Source: Acorus gramineus
Lineage: Eukaryota > Streptophyta > Magnoliopsida > Acorales > Acoraceae
Assembly: GCA_030737835.1 (NCBI GenBank)
Contig: CM060856.1
Location: 15,355,116-15,419,115 of the forward strand
Direction: 5' to 3'
Length of the DNA: 64,000 nt
Shown here: positions 44,831 to 60,300 of the stretch, one piece after another
How the letters are laid out: every line of letters begins with the position of its first letter
Position numbering within the stretch: the first letter of the stretch is position 1
Made by a program: the position numbers and the translations under genes
The notes under the pieces: model-generated
Seen by the model: only the letters and a program-made list of their open reading frames with translations
Told to the model about the DNA's origin: nothing
Database searches by the model: none

Positions 44831-47800
44831 AATTGGGCACAACTCCAACGCCCCCCTCTGCATCTCCAGAATGTTGAGAAGATTTAGCCATCACTTGTGC
44901 TTCATACAATCTTTAATTTTGTTGATTATTGTTGGTGAGGAGGTTGTCTTGCCAGATGTCCCTGTTGCCGTGTCTGAGTTTTTAGGATTTTGGTGATTTC
45001 GCTTCTATTTTGAATGGGTGAATTGAGATTGAGACTATAAAAAAGATTTGAGTGTAATATTTTCTTTTAATAAATGAACATGAGCTTGAAGAAAAGAACG
45101 GATTAAAATCAATAGAAAAATAATATGTTCAACCCTGATCCAAGCAATGTTTGGTTGCACCATTAGACAACGTTTACGTTTGCAGGAAGCTACTTCTGCA
45201 ATCGTGCAACCAAACAGTTTTACTGTTACAGCTTTCTACAGACAGATTTCAGACAAATAGTATAAAAAAACTGCGATTTCCAAAAGCTAGAGGAAGTGAG
45301 CTTCACGTAGAATCAACTAAAACTCAGATTCCTACAAAATCAGTTTTACAATTACCCAACCTACGCACCCTAAGTCAATAAAATGGTTGACTTTTTAAAT
45401 TTGATTATGTTAAATTGTTTTATTGACAATGTATTTCTAACAAATGTTTTATTATTTTCTGGATGGCCGAATAATAAGACAAAGAAAACACGAATTTTTG
45501 TTTGGGGGTGGGGTTGTATTTGTTCAGAAAGTGAAGAGGTGGTAGCTGGCTTTTTTAATGGGGTGGGGAGTAGTGAGTGAGATATTTGTTGGTGAGGGGT
45601 AAGCATTAAGGAGGGTTTGGGTAGGGTATTTGATATATTACTAGTTTTGTTCATTTTTCCTGATTGGAGTTTGTAAACAGGAGTCCAAGCCACTAATGGA
45701 GAAAGGGAATGGTCATGCATGAATTGAAAGACACCCCTTGAATTGTTATGCCAAAATCTGTCTTGCTATTATGTTTTGATTAAGCCTAATACGTGTTGAT
45801 GGAGATATATCATATAAAGCAATATAAAGCAGGTATGTCACATGGTACAACCAATTCAGAGGCTCACTAATGTGGTAGGAGAGGACCCACTTTGTCATTC
45901 CAAATTATGAGGACAGTTTTTTACAGGTTCTAAGAGCCCGCCATTCCTCTTTTAAGGTTATCATGGTAATTCTAATCAACCTTTCAATAGATGTACTAGA
46001 TGTTCAGTGATCCTTTAACAATAAACGAAGACACATTCTCCTCAAAAATTTGTTTTACAGAAGTTTAAATAGATGTGTACTAGATGTTCAATGATCACTT
46101 ATAGACTGTAGATGAGATTACAAAATGAACTAAGCATATCAACACTCTTTCATGATAGCTACACACTGTACAGTTTTGAAAAATAATGAGGATATAAATT
46201 ATAAAGAAAAGATAATAAAAACTCAACAATTGAATATTTGGCATATGCCCCATGCCATTTAGTTATGAATCAATGACTTTTCACTACCTCTATGAGAATG
46301 TTCAAAAAATCTCCATGGCTTTCTCTGCATCTCTTTCATGGTCACCTTCCCAAATGAAACCTGCTTCGGAACAATGAAACGAGACCAGTAACTCTCGTCG
46401 ATGACGTTTAAAAAAAACATACAACAAATCCCCAATGGAGAAGATGCAAGTCGAAAAGAGCATCAGTTGAGATTTCTTTTTTCCTCGTCAGATAATGTAC
46501 TTCGGTCCTCTGTAATAATGGCGCTTCATGATTAGGATTTTTTTGGCAGAATTAAGTGTCATTATATACAATAGAAGGAAAAGTGAGGCAAATTCAGGAG
46601 GTATAATCAAAGGAAGAAAAGAAATTGATCAATATAAGCATGAATTGGACCTATAGTAATATTCACAGTGGGGAGGATTTCTTTGTGCAATGGATTGAAT
46701 TTGGGGATTTTTTAAAAAAAGAATTTGGGAAGAATTTATTTCTAGACTTCATCCTAATTCCTAAGTATAGTTTTCAACTTCAAGATATTAAAATTTCATA
46801 TATATTACAAATGGTGAATTAGTATCACAAGAAATATACTTGATGTTACCTTTTCTTTTCAGTTTCCACATCTCCACTGTTGATGTTGCCAATTGTGATT
46901 TTAGAAGTTGGGTCATCATGATTTTAGATGAGGAGACGAATTCCACCATCAAGGGAAACAATCGGCTTGGAGCTTGAGAAGCTTGTGTTATTGGTTCAGG
47001 GGTGACCCACCTTGGGAGGAGTCTTCTTGTTTTCTATTCTTGATCTTGATTTTAATTTTCTTATGTCAGGAGATATCTTGTCTCCATTTGTTCGGGGGAG
47101 TTTTCTTAACAAGAGCGCTCCAATATATGCCTCAAAAAATGTTGCCAATTGTGCGGCTCCCCACATGATGCCTTGCCAAATTACGCATTCCATCCATACC
47201 ACCTTAAAATCCCAAAAATGCATTTTATCTATCGCCACCTCCCTCTTTATAGTTCACTTCCTTAAATCAAAACGACAGAACGCGCACTCTATGTATTGTC
47301 TCTCACCTCTCTTTTTAATGTTTGTTTCGTGTGACAAAAACATACTCATGCTATTTATAGTTTCTTCGACTAAAACCACCAACATGCATTCTACCTTATT
47401 CTAAGTTTCTAAAATATTTTGATGACATGCACAAGGCATACAGTACACTAAACTTAGTCAAATTATGAGAGAAGCAAAGCAAGATGACTCAATGGAAAAT
47501 ACATGTGACCTATATATGTGAAACTTTTTAAATAATTGAACATTGAAGGTGCAAATATGATTTTAGAGAATTTTTCAGAAAGATTAAACTTCACTTGTAG
47601 TCAGTTAAGATTAAACTTCACTTGTAGTCAGTTAAATAGGCAGATGTCCACAAAATATTATTTCTATGATAAATATCCAAGGATTCAAAGAGATGGGTAT
47701 TTTTGAACGTTAAGAAGAAAAGATAGAAAAAAAACAACAAACTATGAACCACTCAACAGAAAATCACCCAAACCCCACACAAGATCACATTAGATATCTC

Positions 47801-48313
47801 CGCATTGTTCTTTCGCCCTCTATTTATATGGAACAGTCAGATTTTGTTAGCATTTAAAGTTAACAACAGTACAAAGAAAGGAAGAAATGGCTCCATAAAT
47901 CGTAACTAGTAATGCTTAAAACCAAATTAGAAAATGATAAATATATGTATATATACTGAGGCAAATGTAAATTGAATTATTTATATGGATGGAAGGCTGT
48001 ATCCTGATTCACAGATATGTTGGAAGTACAACTATTATGCATGGTTAGTAATCTCCACATGCAACTGAAGAGAGTGATACATCCACACAAATATCATTTA
48101 TGAATAATGAATATGAGAGAGAACCACTCTACAGAAAATTGTAGTAGAACTGACCTGCTTGGCCTACGAGCTAAGGCTGAGAGCAAAACCACCACAGAAA
48201 AAAGTGATTCTACCGGTACGTCCTCACTTTGTAGCCACTCCCAACGGCAAAAAAAAATGTGGGGTTTGACAATAAAGATGATCTTCCATGTCCCATAAAA
48301 GGAACACCCAATT
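44831..48313. other. Gene-free DNA before the 3' end of URB2
   Basis: 45130-45370 resembles a worn hAT-type MITE. A 28-bp duplication (AGATTAAACTTCACTTGTAG...) sits at 47581-47636. Open frames at 46.6-47.4 kb show no recognisable domain. The part nearest 48.3 kb would hold the URB2 3' UTR. Confidence 0.45.
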
Positions 48314-51300
48314 TCAGATTTTTCCTTCATATTGGAAAGTCAGTTTGTAGTCATCTATCAGACTCTTAAGGGTCATTCTGCACGGGCCATCTGAAAAAAA
48401 CAAAAACACCATTTAACCTTCACTTTAATGTAACTTTAATACTCTCTTCCAACAAGTCTACATACTCGAGACTGTGTTACCTCCTAACACTTCATGAAGT
48501 TTTTGTAGATCATCAGATGGTGAGTTTGAGCATATGTCAATTAAGGCATGCACACCAGGTCTCAATGCATCAGCTACCTCTCTGCCATTCAGAAGCCCAA
48601 ATACACAATAATTATTTAGTTGCCAGGAACATGGAAATACTAGAAGATGGGAAAGCCCTAGCATGAGTTCTTGAATATAAAAAGAAAACAAACCTCTGGA
48701 TGCCACTTTTAAGAGAACCATATCCTGAATAGATGCATATGTAATCGGATAGAAAGTGAGAAGCATAACTTCCAAGGATGTCTTTCTGTTGCCGTATCTG
48801 CAAAAGGGAAAAAAGATTTGCTACTCAGATAAGTTAAATAAGACATGCAAAGTACCAATTCAAGAAAAAATAAAACAGTGAGGCATGGAAGCCTCTTTTT
48901 GACTCTATCACAATGGAGATTCCACAGGTACATCAAACAACAGTTGAATATTCTACAAGCAAATGTAGCTGAATGCCCCAACACACATCAGCGTATAGAT
49001 AAAGAAAATGTGACAAAAGACAGATAATCCATCTTTTGATGATAAAATATCGTAAAATATTCAAGCAAGAACTGGTCTTGTTCTCAAACTATAAAAAAGG
49101 CACTGTGATACACTGATCCAACACACCAAGTATGTGGCAACTACCTATGGAAGGAAATCACCAAGTAGTGATTTGCACGTGTCAGCTTATCATTGATATA
49201 AAGATCTTTAGGAGACTATTTATACGTCTTCAGCATGCTAACTGGGCTTCAGACTGCTTAATGTTCACTTCCACGAATGTTCACCCAAGTTATGATGCTT
49301 ATAGCAGGGAGATTCCACACTCTTAGCCAGCTATTTGGTTTTATCTTTAATCTACCTTTTAAAATAAAATCGCTGTCATGTCGTTTGGAAAGTTTTGTAA
49401 GATAAAAGTTATTTATTATCGCAGGTAAGTTTCCTCAAGGACAATTGGTCATGTCCCGTAGCGTGGGTATCTGATAAAAATGAATCAAGTTTTCTGATGC
49501 CAAGAACACATACTTCACATAAAGTGATCAAAAAATCACTTCATTTATGAGATATATTCTCCTTTTTTTCCCTACAAGCTATCTGATACGTCATACAGTT
49601 ATACATTCAACAACCCATCCCATTAATAGCAAAGAAGTACATTTGGAAGGTACAGCTTTCATTGAAGCAAAATTAAACAGGTAGTCAGGTACATCTCAAT
49701 CTCTGGAGCATAAATAGCACAGCAGTACAGATGAGATATTTTTGTAGAATAAGGCACTGTAAATCAATTCTTTAGTGAGATCACAAAATGCAAAAAATTC
49801 ATACATGCAAACTGCATAAATTTGACACTTTAATTCAGAAACTGAACTGTCCAATAAAAATAATCTTTTGTATCCATTCAGTCTCTATTACATATCTTTT
49901 ATTGGTCAAAAATCCCAAGAAGGGCATATAGGAGAAAAAGCTTTTATATTCAGAGTTTGTGACCATTTATTTATGCGCGTTTCCTTCATATCAGAACCAT
50001 ATTTTTGAGTGAGCAGTAATTAGGTTGAACCATTACCTTTGATAATCGCAATAAATTTTAATCACAGGCACTTTGTTTACATTAGTCGGCATTGATAGAT
50101 AAGAGATACACAAAGAGTGTGTTTCATTATTTGGGATCATTATTCACGAGAAAGGTAAAACTGAAGAGGACGGAATTCATAGAATTAGATAAGGATGGCT
50201 AAAGTGAGAAGCATTGCTGGAGAATCATTATGACCATCAAATATCCATGAAGCAGAAAGAAAATTTTTATTATGCTTTACAAGTCAGCATATTGAACAAT
50301 AAGAAACAACGCATCTGAAAAATGAGTATACTTGAGATGAAATGTTGAGATGGATGAGTTACAAGTTATGAAAAGAGAAGAAATGAGTATATTCTTGTAA
50401 AATTAGATGTTACTCCAACAGATGATAAGATGAAGGAAAATTGTTTGAAATGATTTGGACATGTACCACAGAGACCAATGGGTGCGCTGGTAAAGAGTTA
50501 CATGGACATTGTTAAGAGACTTATATGACAAGGCATAGGTCAAAACAAACTTGGATGCCTAAAATAAAGGACGGCATGTTAGTTAGTTGTACATTTATTG
50601 GAAGATGTAGCTTAATGGAATTGAAAGATGAAAAAGAATCGATGTAGTCAACCTCTAATTTGTGGTAAAAGGCTTTGTTGTTGTTGCTGCTGCTGCTGCT
50701 GAACTTTGCTTACTTTAATCACATGCACTTTATTGCCTAACTACTAATTTTACAATTACAATAAAAGAAATATGATCATGCTGAATTCAGCTGCAATGAA
50801 CATGCAGAAAAACTGAAACTTATCCCTGCAAGCATTCAACATATAATAAATGTTCATCACAGAAAATAAAATCTAAAAAAAAAAATAGAAAAAAATGGAA
50901 ACAAAAAAACTCCTGATGAAGATCGTTCATGAAGACGGAAAAATGAGAAATAATAGAATACTAAAAAAACTATAGATCGAGATTTCTAAATCGGGTCCAA
51001 AATGGAAAACACAAGGACCTTGTTTTATTCCAGTTGAAACTAAATAATTTAGGTTAATTTTGACCAACCAATAAAATAACACTTCTTTTATAATCTATCA
51101 TACTTTTCATTTCACTGATTCAAGAGGATACCATGAATCTACACTAGATGGATGCCAAAATGTGGGGGTTCTGGTCTATATGTACTGGCAGAAAAAAATC
51201 ATAAAAACTCATTTTATTTAATTACAAAACAATTCATATATATAATCTCTGAGTAGAATTATACATCAACATGAAAAATAATTCATTCATGTATCTTTGA

Positions 51301-54300
51301 TAGTATGACTACAGCAACATGTCAGGCAGTAAAGTTATTGAAAACTAATCATCAGTAAATATGCAATCCTAGCAATAAGTAACATAACTGATTTACTGCT
51401 TATTGGTAGAAGCAAGACAGGATATAATATTCATCAAAAAATAGAAGGATGTTTTCAAGTCACAAACCTCTTCATAAATTCTCCTGAGAAAGCTTGCACA
51501 TTTTACTGACTCTAATATGTCCCAGGCAAAATAATCATTACGCTTAGAAGAGTAGCCATCCACTCTCTCAAGACAGCATAGCAGAATCCGTACTGAATCT
51601 TCAAGCAAAGCAATGCATTGACCAGACTCTCTACAGAACAGTCATTAAAGGTATAGAGCATAAATAATCTAGTTGTTAAGTCCCCCATGTATAAATAAAA
51701 TTTCCATCCAAACTATACATAACATAAGTAATTATTAAATTGCATCTTATGGATTATAGTGAAATTGAAAAGTTAAGTACTGACAAATTAGAAATCAGAC
51801 AAACTCAGCAAGTAACAAAGTTTTGTAAACACTGAAAGAGGCAACCTGTCTGGATCATAAAATATTAAGCACCATAAAAATAACAGCATTTCATTTCCTG
51901 AAAAAAGATGGCAATAAATCACAAACATTTGAAGGGAGTGGTCACTAATTTTCGTCGATATACATGTCAGTTAAAAAAGTGAGAAAAATTCAGACCTTTT
52001 CCGATGTTAGTAAGCAGTACTAAGATATGAACATATCTCACTATTAGTTACTACAATTTATTTTATCAAAAATAAATTGCAGGGACTGTATAGAGAAAAT
52101 TATTATGAAAAACATTAATATTATTCACATGTAGTGATGTTTCATCAGAATCATCAGTAAGGTTTTCCATATGGATGCCACACAATAGTTCTATATGAAT
52201 AAATTGGTGACATAAGCATGGAACAACAAATAAAAGTGTATTGCATGAAGTGAGTTCATTTTGACAACCGAAACATCTAATTCCATGATCTATACATGCA
52301 CAAGTATGGGTGATTTCTTTTTACTTGTATGATGCTACAAAGTAGGGCAACTTCTAGTAAAGTACACGGTGATTTAAGAGGGTGATGAGATAAAGGAAAA
52401 ATATTCATACTTTTTTTGATGCCTAACAGTGGTGCACAATAATTTGCAGCATTCAACATACAGGTCTACAGAGAACTGACGGTCAATAACAAAACCATAA
52501 ATATCCATAAAAGATCCCTCCTTGCCGCTTCCATCAAACTCAGACGGATATGATGCAACACATGAAGCTTTCAGATGATGAAAATCCTGAAAAAGTGTTG
52601 CTGGTAAACGCAAGGACTGGCTGATATGGCAGGGATTCATTTGAAATAGAGACTGCCTTCTTGCAACTTTTGTTAAAACTTCAATGCACATAAGAACTAC
52701 TGCCCCTAGATCTGGAACAATATTGATTGTGGGATGTAATTTCCTTTTATAAAAGATGAATGGCCCCCGAACATGCAATACTATGTTGAACAATGCACTA
52801 ATTAAACTTTGAATTTTGCTTTTATTCTCCTTCAAATGTTTGGTCCCTGGCAAGCAGATAAAGAGTCAGACATGTAATATGAAGAAAATATGAGAGAAAA
52901 AAAAGAACATGTAAACATCAGAAAGCAGGACAGCAAGGCAGCCAAACACATAACATGCAGAAAATATATAGATTGAAGACCTATGGAGGCCCATATTCAC
53001 ATCCACATAATAAATCCATCAGGCACAGGGATCATGTGATTTGCCATTATCCTCCAATTACGCCATGTTTAGAAAAAAGTGGATTCACTTTACAATAAAA
53101 AAAACTTGACTTGTAAAGATAAGCTAACGATCAATTGCACATGAGAGTAGTAGCAAAATCAAAGTTACTCCATTTCTTTTTTTTAAGTTAAATACATATC
53201 CATTTTACGTTCATTTCCATTTTAATTGTAGCAATTTTTTTCAAGGAATTCAGATAAGCTTCACAAGAATCCCAACAAAAAAATAGAAAAAGAAAATCAC
53301 CGTATTAATTTTGGCCTTTAAAAAAAATTCCTTTGTATTAATGATTTTTTGAAAAATAGCCAATGGCCATGGAGCGAGCTGAATTTCGAAAAGTCGACTT
53401 TTTGGATAAGCTTGCACCTGGTGTGTTGGAAAAAGAGAAACATAGTTCAGTAGGCCTTCGCAATCAAAAGAACACTTTAGACCCACTGCCAAAATTTTGG
53501 GAGAAACATGATTTTCCCTGATTTTCTCAATGCATAAGATAACAGCTACAGATTATTGATATCTACCTATTCAGGTTTAAAATTCTTCCTCCATATTCTC
53601 ATAGAAAATCAAGAGTTATCACATATGGATAAAACAAAATTGGTGCATTATTTTACACACCATGATTCCAATTTTCCCCCATGGCTCCATGATTTCCTTC
53701 TCATGTACTGACACACACATTGTATTATGCCAGTAAAAAGCATATGGAGCAAATCACATTACATGCAATAATGTGTCTGCTAATAAAATCACATTGGATA
53801 ACTAAGAATGATTCTACTGGTGAAACTCGTTATTGTTATGTTCCAACGACAGAAATTGTGAAAACATTTATCAGTAAACCCTTTGACATGAGCTTATATA
53901 CAATTAACATGCTTTAGAGAATTCATGATTACCTGAGACAGTTTCCAAAACCAAATCCATGCAGTCAACCCCAGCAGCAACAACTGGTGAAATTTTTCCT
54001 CCACCTGGACTCCCAGTAGATATTTCATATATCATATTGCATCCTGGATGCACCCCAACAAGTGCTCTTCCAAGAACCTCTAATGCAGACAATAGATGGA
54101 GCTGTGATGGCTTCTTGAAAAAAAATTTAAATGATTCTCTAAGCCCTGCTTTTAATTCAAGTAGGCCATAATACCCAGAATCAACAGGCTTACTGATATT
54201 TTCATAAACTTCTACCGAACTTTGAAGCATTTTGACATTCGATCCTGAATCATGAGACTCCAGGGTTGCAGCTTTTCCTTGTAGAGAGATGCATTTTCCC

Positions 54301-57300
54301 AGGGCCCCCAAATGCAATTCAATTAATTTGATATAATTATTTTTGGACAATACAGGGTCAGCCAAATAAACACAACTCCCTAACACCTTGAGGTATTTCA
54401 AAATGCCATCTAACCACCCAGATGAAAATGGATGTGGATGGCTTGCCAATTCCAGAAGAACAACGTATGAAGTTCCAACAAGAACATTCATGGTACCTGA
54501 TGACAATTTTCTATAACTGATCTGTGATTTTGGAACCTTCAGCGTTGACAACAGAAATCTTAACTGCAAAGCAGCTGCTGAGGCAATAAATAGCTGCCTC
54601 AGAGATGATGCCAACACAGGACTCTCACCTTTTAGCAAACTGTGTAACAAGGAAACTTTCAGTTTTTGCGAGTCAGAAAAGTTGTATTTAGAAAATTCAG
54701 ATAGAAAATCTTTGGCAAAGTTTGCACGGCCAAATGGGAGCTTCTGCTTCTTGAATGTAGAATTCTTAATATCATCTAAAGATGGCCCATTCTCACACAT
54801 CTCAACCAGAGCTTCAGGTATGAGTTTATCCTCAAGATTCCCGGCTCCAACAATTCTGGAGGAATTCGTATAACAGTCATCGTTAATGATAGAATCAGGA
54901 TTATAATTCAACTTAGGAAGATCGCCTACACAACCCAAACCCTCAGTCTGCAAAGTATTATCAACAAGCAACATGTTCAAGCAGAAATTAACAAAATCCT
55001 CCAAAGTATTTACGAAGAGGTTCAGTTTAGAGATACAGACAATCTCTGAGAATGATAGTCGTCTTAACTCAGCAGATTTTTTATCATCCACAGTGCTTAA
55101 AGCAGATACCAGGCCCCAACAAAACCCTTGCACACAGGACATAACACAAGATATCTTATTCCAATTTGCAACACTGCCAACAGAATCCATCTTTGCTTCA
55201 TCTGCACTCCCCTTCAAACATATCAACATATTTTTTGTCTCTTCCATCAAACACTCCATCATGACTTCAACAAAGAGACACGGCTCCTTATTTAAGAAAC
55301 CATCACGGCATAGACGAGATTTAGCTAACTTCTCTTGGCCAATAGAGCCATCGAAAGTACACTGTGCTGTGTCAGATGTGTTGTCATTTATGAGGGACAG
55401 CATTTTGGTAATAATCTCCCCTTCGCATAATGCATAAAATACACAAGATGTGTGATCCATTAATGAGACCAATAGATCATTCACCTGCCTCAGATTACCC
55501 TCTTCAGAAAACACATACGGAAGTCCAGATACTTTAGACATGGACGTCAAAAACCATAAGATTGCAAATTTACTCCTGAACAATGTTTGAACTGTCAGTA
55601 ATTGCCTAAATTCCCTAACTCCCTCATCAGGAGGTTTTATCAGATATTTCAAGGTCCTCCGACAAGTTACAAACAGTCTTAAGAGCTCAAAATGATCGTC
55701 TGAGAATGATTTATCTTCATGATTTATTAAAGTATAGACCAGAATCCTGCAGTGAAAGAAGTACATTAAACACAGCTATTTTCGGAACAATAATATATAC
55801 AAAATAATTTAACACCCACATTTTATTGCAATAAAGTCAACATCTTAGTCCACACATGCAATAGATCAAGCCTAACTACTATGAAACAAAAATAACCTTA
55901 GAAAAGGTAATGAAAACATTCAAATATTTAAGAACTTCATATTTGTATTTAAGAACCATAAGCCATCAGATCAATCAATAGGTTTAGACCTGCCAATGGA
56001 TCAATGATTAGTCAACTTCTCAAATAATAATTTTTAAATTCAAACTCAAAATTCATGAATTTAAGGGCAGATTTACTATGTAGAGAACAAAAAGTTACTT
56101 CTGACAAACATAGATCAACAGATGTCTAATGGAAATTAATGACAACTGCATCACATGCAGCTCTACAATCTGTGATGCACTAGTACAATGTAGTCAAATT
56201 GAAGATACATCTTTCAACTGTCTATGAATCTCTCAAAAGGCCGATTGTGCACTGCCCTAATGCAAGACAGATCTGGAGCTTGTTCAAAAAGGGGACAGGG
56301 ATGGATGACAGCTTCTCTTCCATGTATGGCTTGTAGGAAGTAGGTAAGAGTCTTCATATGCGAAGGTACCAAAGTGCTAAGGCAAAATCCTTGCAATCGT
56401 ATGTTCCAGCAATAGCGTGTGCTCTTTGGTTATCTCGAAACAATCTCCTATTTCGAGGCTCAAAGGTCAATGTGGAAAAAATGTGGGAAATGGTGGTCCA
56501 TCTCATCTAGGATTGGGGGTGCTACTGTGCCAAGGCTAGTAATGTTTTGTATAGTCAGGGAAAATTCATTATCAAGTAATAGGATTCTCTTTTGCGGGTT
56601 ATTGGAGAGTTCACGGTAGACATCTCTTCTACCGTCATTTTTTGTGGTTTTTACCCCTACCTGTACTTGTATTCTGTTCCCTTTTGGGCATTCTCTTGGA
56701 TTTGAATAAATTCAGGGGAGGATGCCCACCATGTTCTTTTTTTTCTTAAAAAAGAAGAAAAGAAGATTTGAACAAGACCATGATCCTGAATGATCAGTCG
56801 AACGTTCCTGTCAAGAATGTACACATCCCTCTTGATTTGTAACTTGCTTCTGATATTTCCCTAAACACACTATTGTGCCATTCAACAACATGTCAAGAAT
56901 GTGCACATCCCGAGATTGTCCCATTGAACCCCTACAATCAAGTATCACAATGACTGTGGCCAGTTTTCAATACAAAGAACAAAAGGTATGACTGCCACCC
57001 ACATCCATTGCGCTTTCCTTTCACTAGATAAATAAAAAAAAAAACTTGGAACCACACTCAACTATGATAAAGTGCATGAAACTGAAATGCACATCTCCAT
57101 CAATTTTCATTGAATAGAAAGGCAAAAAAATTATAGGCTCACCTTTCAAGGTTGATAACATGTGTCACACACATCGAGTTAGAATTTTCATCTAGTCTGG
57201 GCATCCAACATAATAGATCAAACAAATATCTGGACCTTTTGAGTTCTGATTTCATCAACAAAGAATCATTGCCTAGGGTGAGCATGTTTTTCCAACCAGA

Positions 57301-60300
57301 TGGTGGTCCATCCAATATGCTCAAAGTTGTAGACCAGTCTGGCAAGGAGCTAAAATCCACATCATTTGAATAGGAACATGATAGTAAAGAAACTAATGAT
57401 TTCTTTAAAATACGGCAAAACCTTGATGTCAAATGCCTGCAAAGGATCTGGAGAAAGAAAAAATAACATTCAGTCAAGTATATAAAATAATAATAATAAT
57501 AACAAACAGAAGTTAAAAAAGCAAATTAGTCTTCTCATAAGTGAAAGGATATGAAAAACAAAGACGTAGTCAAATGATCTCTTACTGTTTGTTCGTACAT
57601 AACAGAAACCCTTAAAAGTTCTGATGAAACACTATGCATGCTAACTTTCCTCTCACAAGTAGGTCCTTCAGTATCATACTTATGAGCATCCTTGCAACAG
57701 TTTCTAACAGGTGACAATGAACAATGGAACAAAAGTGACAAGAACTTCTTCAAATGCTTATCACTAGCATGTGCACACCAAATATCTATGTTTTGGCACA
57801 GAAGCCACCAAATTGCAGAGGGAAGTGATTTCACATCCAATGAGCAAACCCCCAGATCCCATGCATCTTCTTCAGTTTCTTTGCCCTCACTGCTCACGTC
57901 ATCTTTATTGGATATAGATTGTCCTCTTGGAAAAAGTACCGGGAAATGCCCAGCCATAAAACCAGTCAGACCAAGTGCTTCTTCTTTTAAATGTTTCACA
58001 ACCCTTTTCAATTTTTTGCTTTCTTTGCAGGGCAAAGGCATGCCAGCATCATCATCGATTGGCATTTTTTTTCTTCTCCTAACATTCCATTCTTGAATGA
58101 ACTCAAGGGCTTTGATCTGGTTATTTATATCAGCAAGCCTCTGAAAAGCTATGGCATGCAGTATATACAAGAGTGGGGCACAGTTAGCGATCCCATCCTT
58201 CAAAACAAAGTCTGAATTGGTGTTTATAATAATATCAAAAAGAGAAATAGAAGACAAATCTATCCAAGAAAAATAGCCTGTGCTGGTCCAGTCAGTCATC
58301 TCCATCAAATCCTTTCCAGGGTACCCAATGAATGGATCTCCCATTATCTGTGATGCCTTTTTTGATGAATCAGGTGGCATGAAGCTTATCAATTGACGGT
58401 ACAAGCTTCTACATGATATGTACAATCGAAAGAAAAAAACAAGAAACCAAGATATATCCAGTTGTGCTGTTGGGAAGCCAGTTTTGCCTGTATCAAAGAA
58501 TGACGACGCATCCAATGTATGAGATTGATTTTGAACTATATTGTTTAAGCATGGTTGTAATGTTGTTATCAAGTCCTTTATGGACCTCCCAACAGGAGTA
58601 CTGTTACTGGTTGTAATGGTTAAAGAATCTAGCACAAGTGTGTATATTTCAGACAAAATTCTCCCAAGAATTTCGGCATGCAGAGTCAAACCCATAGTGT
58701 AATTTGATGCACCCCTTTTAAGCAGTTCTTCAAAAATTTCTTCCCCGTGCATATTTTTCATCCATTCCAAAGACTCTGCAATATCATCTTTTAGCTGTTG
58801 TATAGAGCCAGTCACTTGTCCTTCTGGTATAAATTTGATAGCACTGGAAATTGCAAGTCTGAACCTTTGTGAGCACAGTATAGTTACTCCGGAATGTAAA
58901 CACATTTCAGGGGACAAAGGAGTAGCAAATAGAAATCTTGAGTCTCTGAGTTCATCCGATTTTCCAGAAATTCCACAGAATCGCATCGCTTTGCACAAAG
59001 AAATTATGGAGAAATTGACCTGCATTATCATACCAGTTAAGAAAATAATCCCACATCAAACAAAAAGGACAATCTTTGATACATACACACGTACATGCAA
59101 CTACACATATACACATGAACACACACAATCACATCCATTATCCTACAGATATAGAATGTTTCGATGTAGATACAAACAGACAAGCAATGACAAAAAAAAT
59201 AGGCAACTGGAAAAAAGAATAATAACATTTTTTGAGAAGAAAAAAAAAGTGACATGAAGTGAGGCTGGAACTCTTGGCTTCAGGATAATTCAGTAGAGCT
59301 ATGAATCATTCCAAAGATTGTTGTCAATCAAAAAATAGAAAAGAAAATCACAATTCAAAATTCCTTTTTTTTTTAAAGAATTCAAAATTCCCATTAAAAC
59401 CGTTACAAAAGTGAGCCTACTTTATTCAAGGCCTTGGTAACTAGGAAAGTTGTTTCAAGTTGTTGCAGATGTTGTCAATTGTTGTTTCCTTAACTATAGT
59501 AGATGCTAACAAATTGATATAGTAGTTAATGGTATGTAGTAGTCCTTCTGTCATCAAGTGAAAAGGTTTTCTTTATGAGCCAGGGGAATTCCTTATATCC
59601 CTCATTTTTCTTTTAGGCTATTGCCTTTTGTATGACTTCTCTTTACCAGTTAATATAATATGGGAACGACCATTTTAACAACAAAAAAAATGTATCATAT
59701 TAATCTAATCTATTGTGTCAAATATTGTAACTAACCTGCCGAAGCTCGCTATATATTCTGACCACATTGCATGCAAGTTTCAGAATTTCAGGAGTGAGAG
59801 ATGGATCGATAGCCAAATACAAAACAATCATAAGCCAGAGCCCAACCAAATCATCCTCAATGACTTTATACTCAATTTCTAAGAAAAACCCGATTGTACA
59901 AACCACTTCCTTGGCCACTGAGCACAGCACATCCATGCATTTGGCTTTGCCCTCCTTCTGCACCGATAACCAATATTGAATCAATTTGTTGGAAAACAAG
60001 ACAGTCTTGCTAAAGAGATCCTTCAAGCACTCCAAATGCATCCCATCCTGTGTATCCTCCACGCGTACATAAATCCTCTCTCTTACAAATACATCAAAGA
60101 CATTGTTTATTGATCTCATAGTGTAGCAAGCATCGCCCAATCCATTTTCCATATCAGTTTTATCAATGTCAGAAAACAATGGCCTAATAAACCGTTCAAA
60201 CACAGGAAACACCAATTTGCTAATCTCCCCTTCCAGGGTCTCTGAATGGGGTCCCTTATCTGCCTTCTTCACAGACGTAGACGACAAAGAATCCTTCTTT

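Noticed and set aside
47012-47404. 130-codon plus-strand frame
   Set aside because: No recognisable domain, AT-rich codons and no promoter; an antisense frame of similar quality overlaps it.
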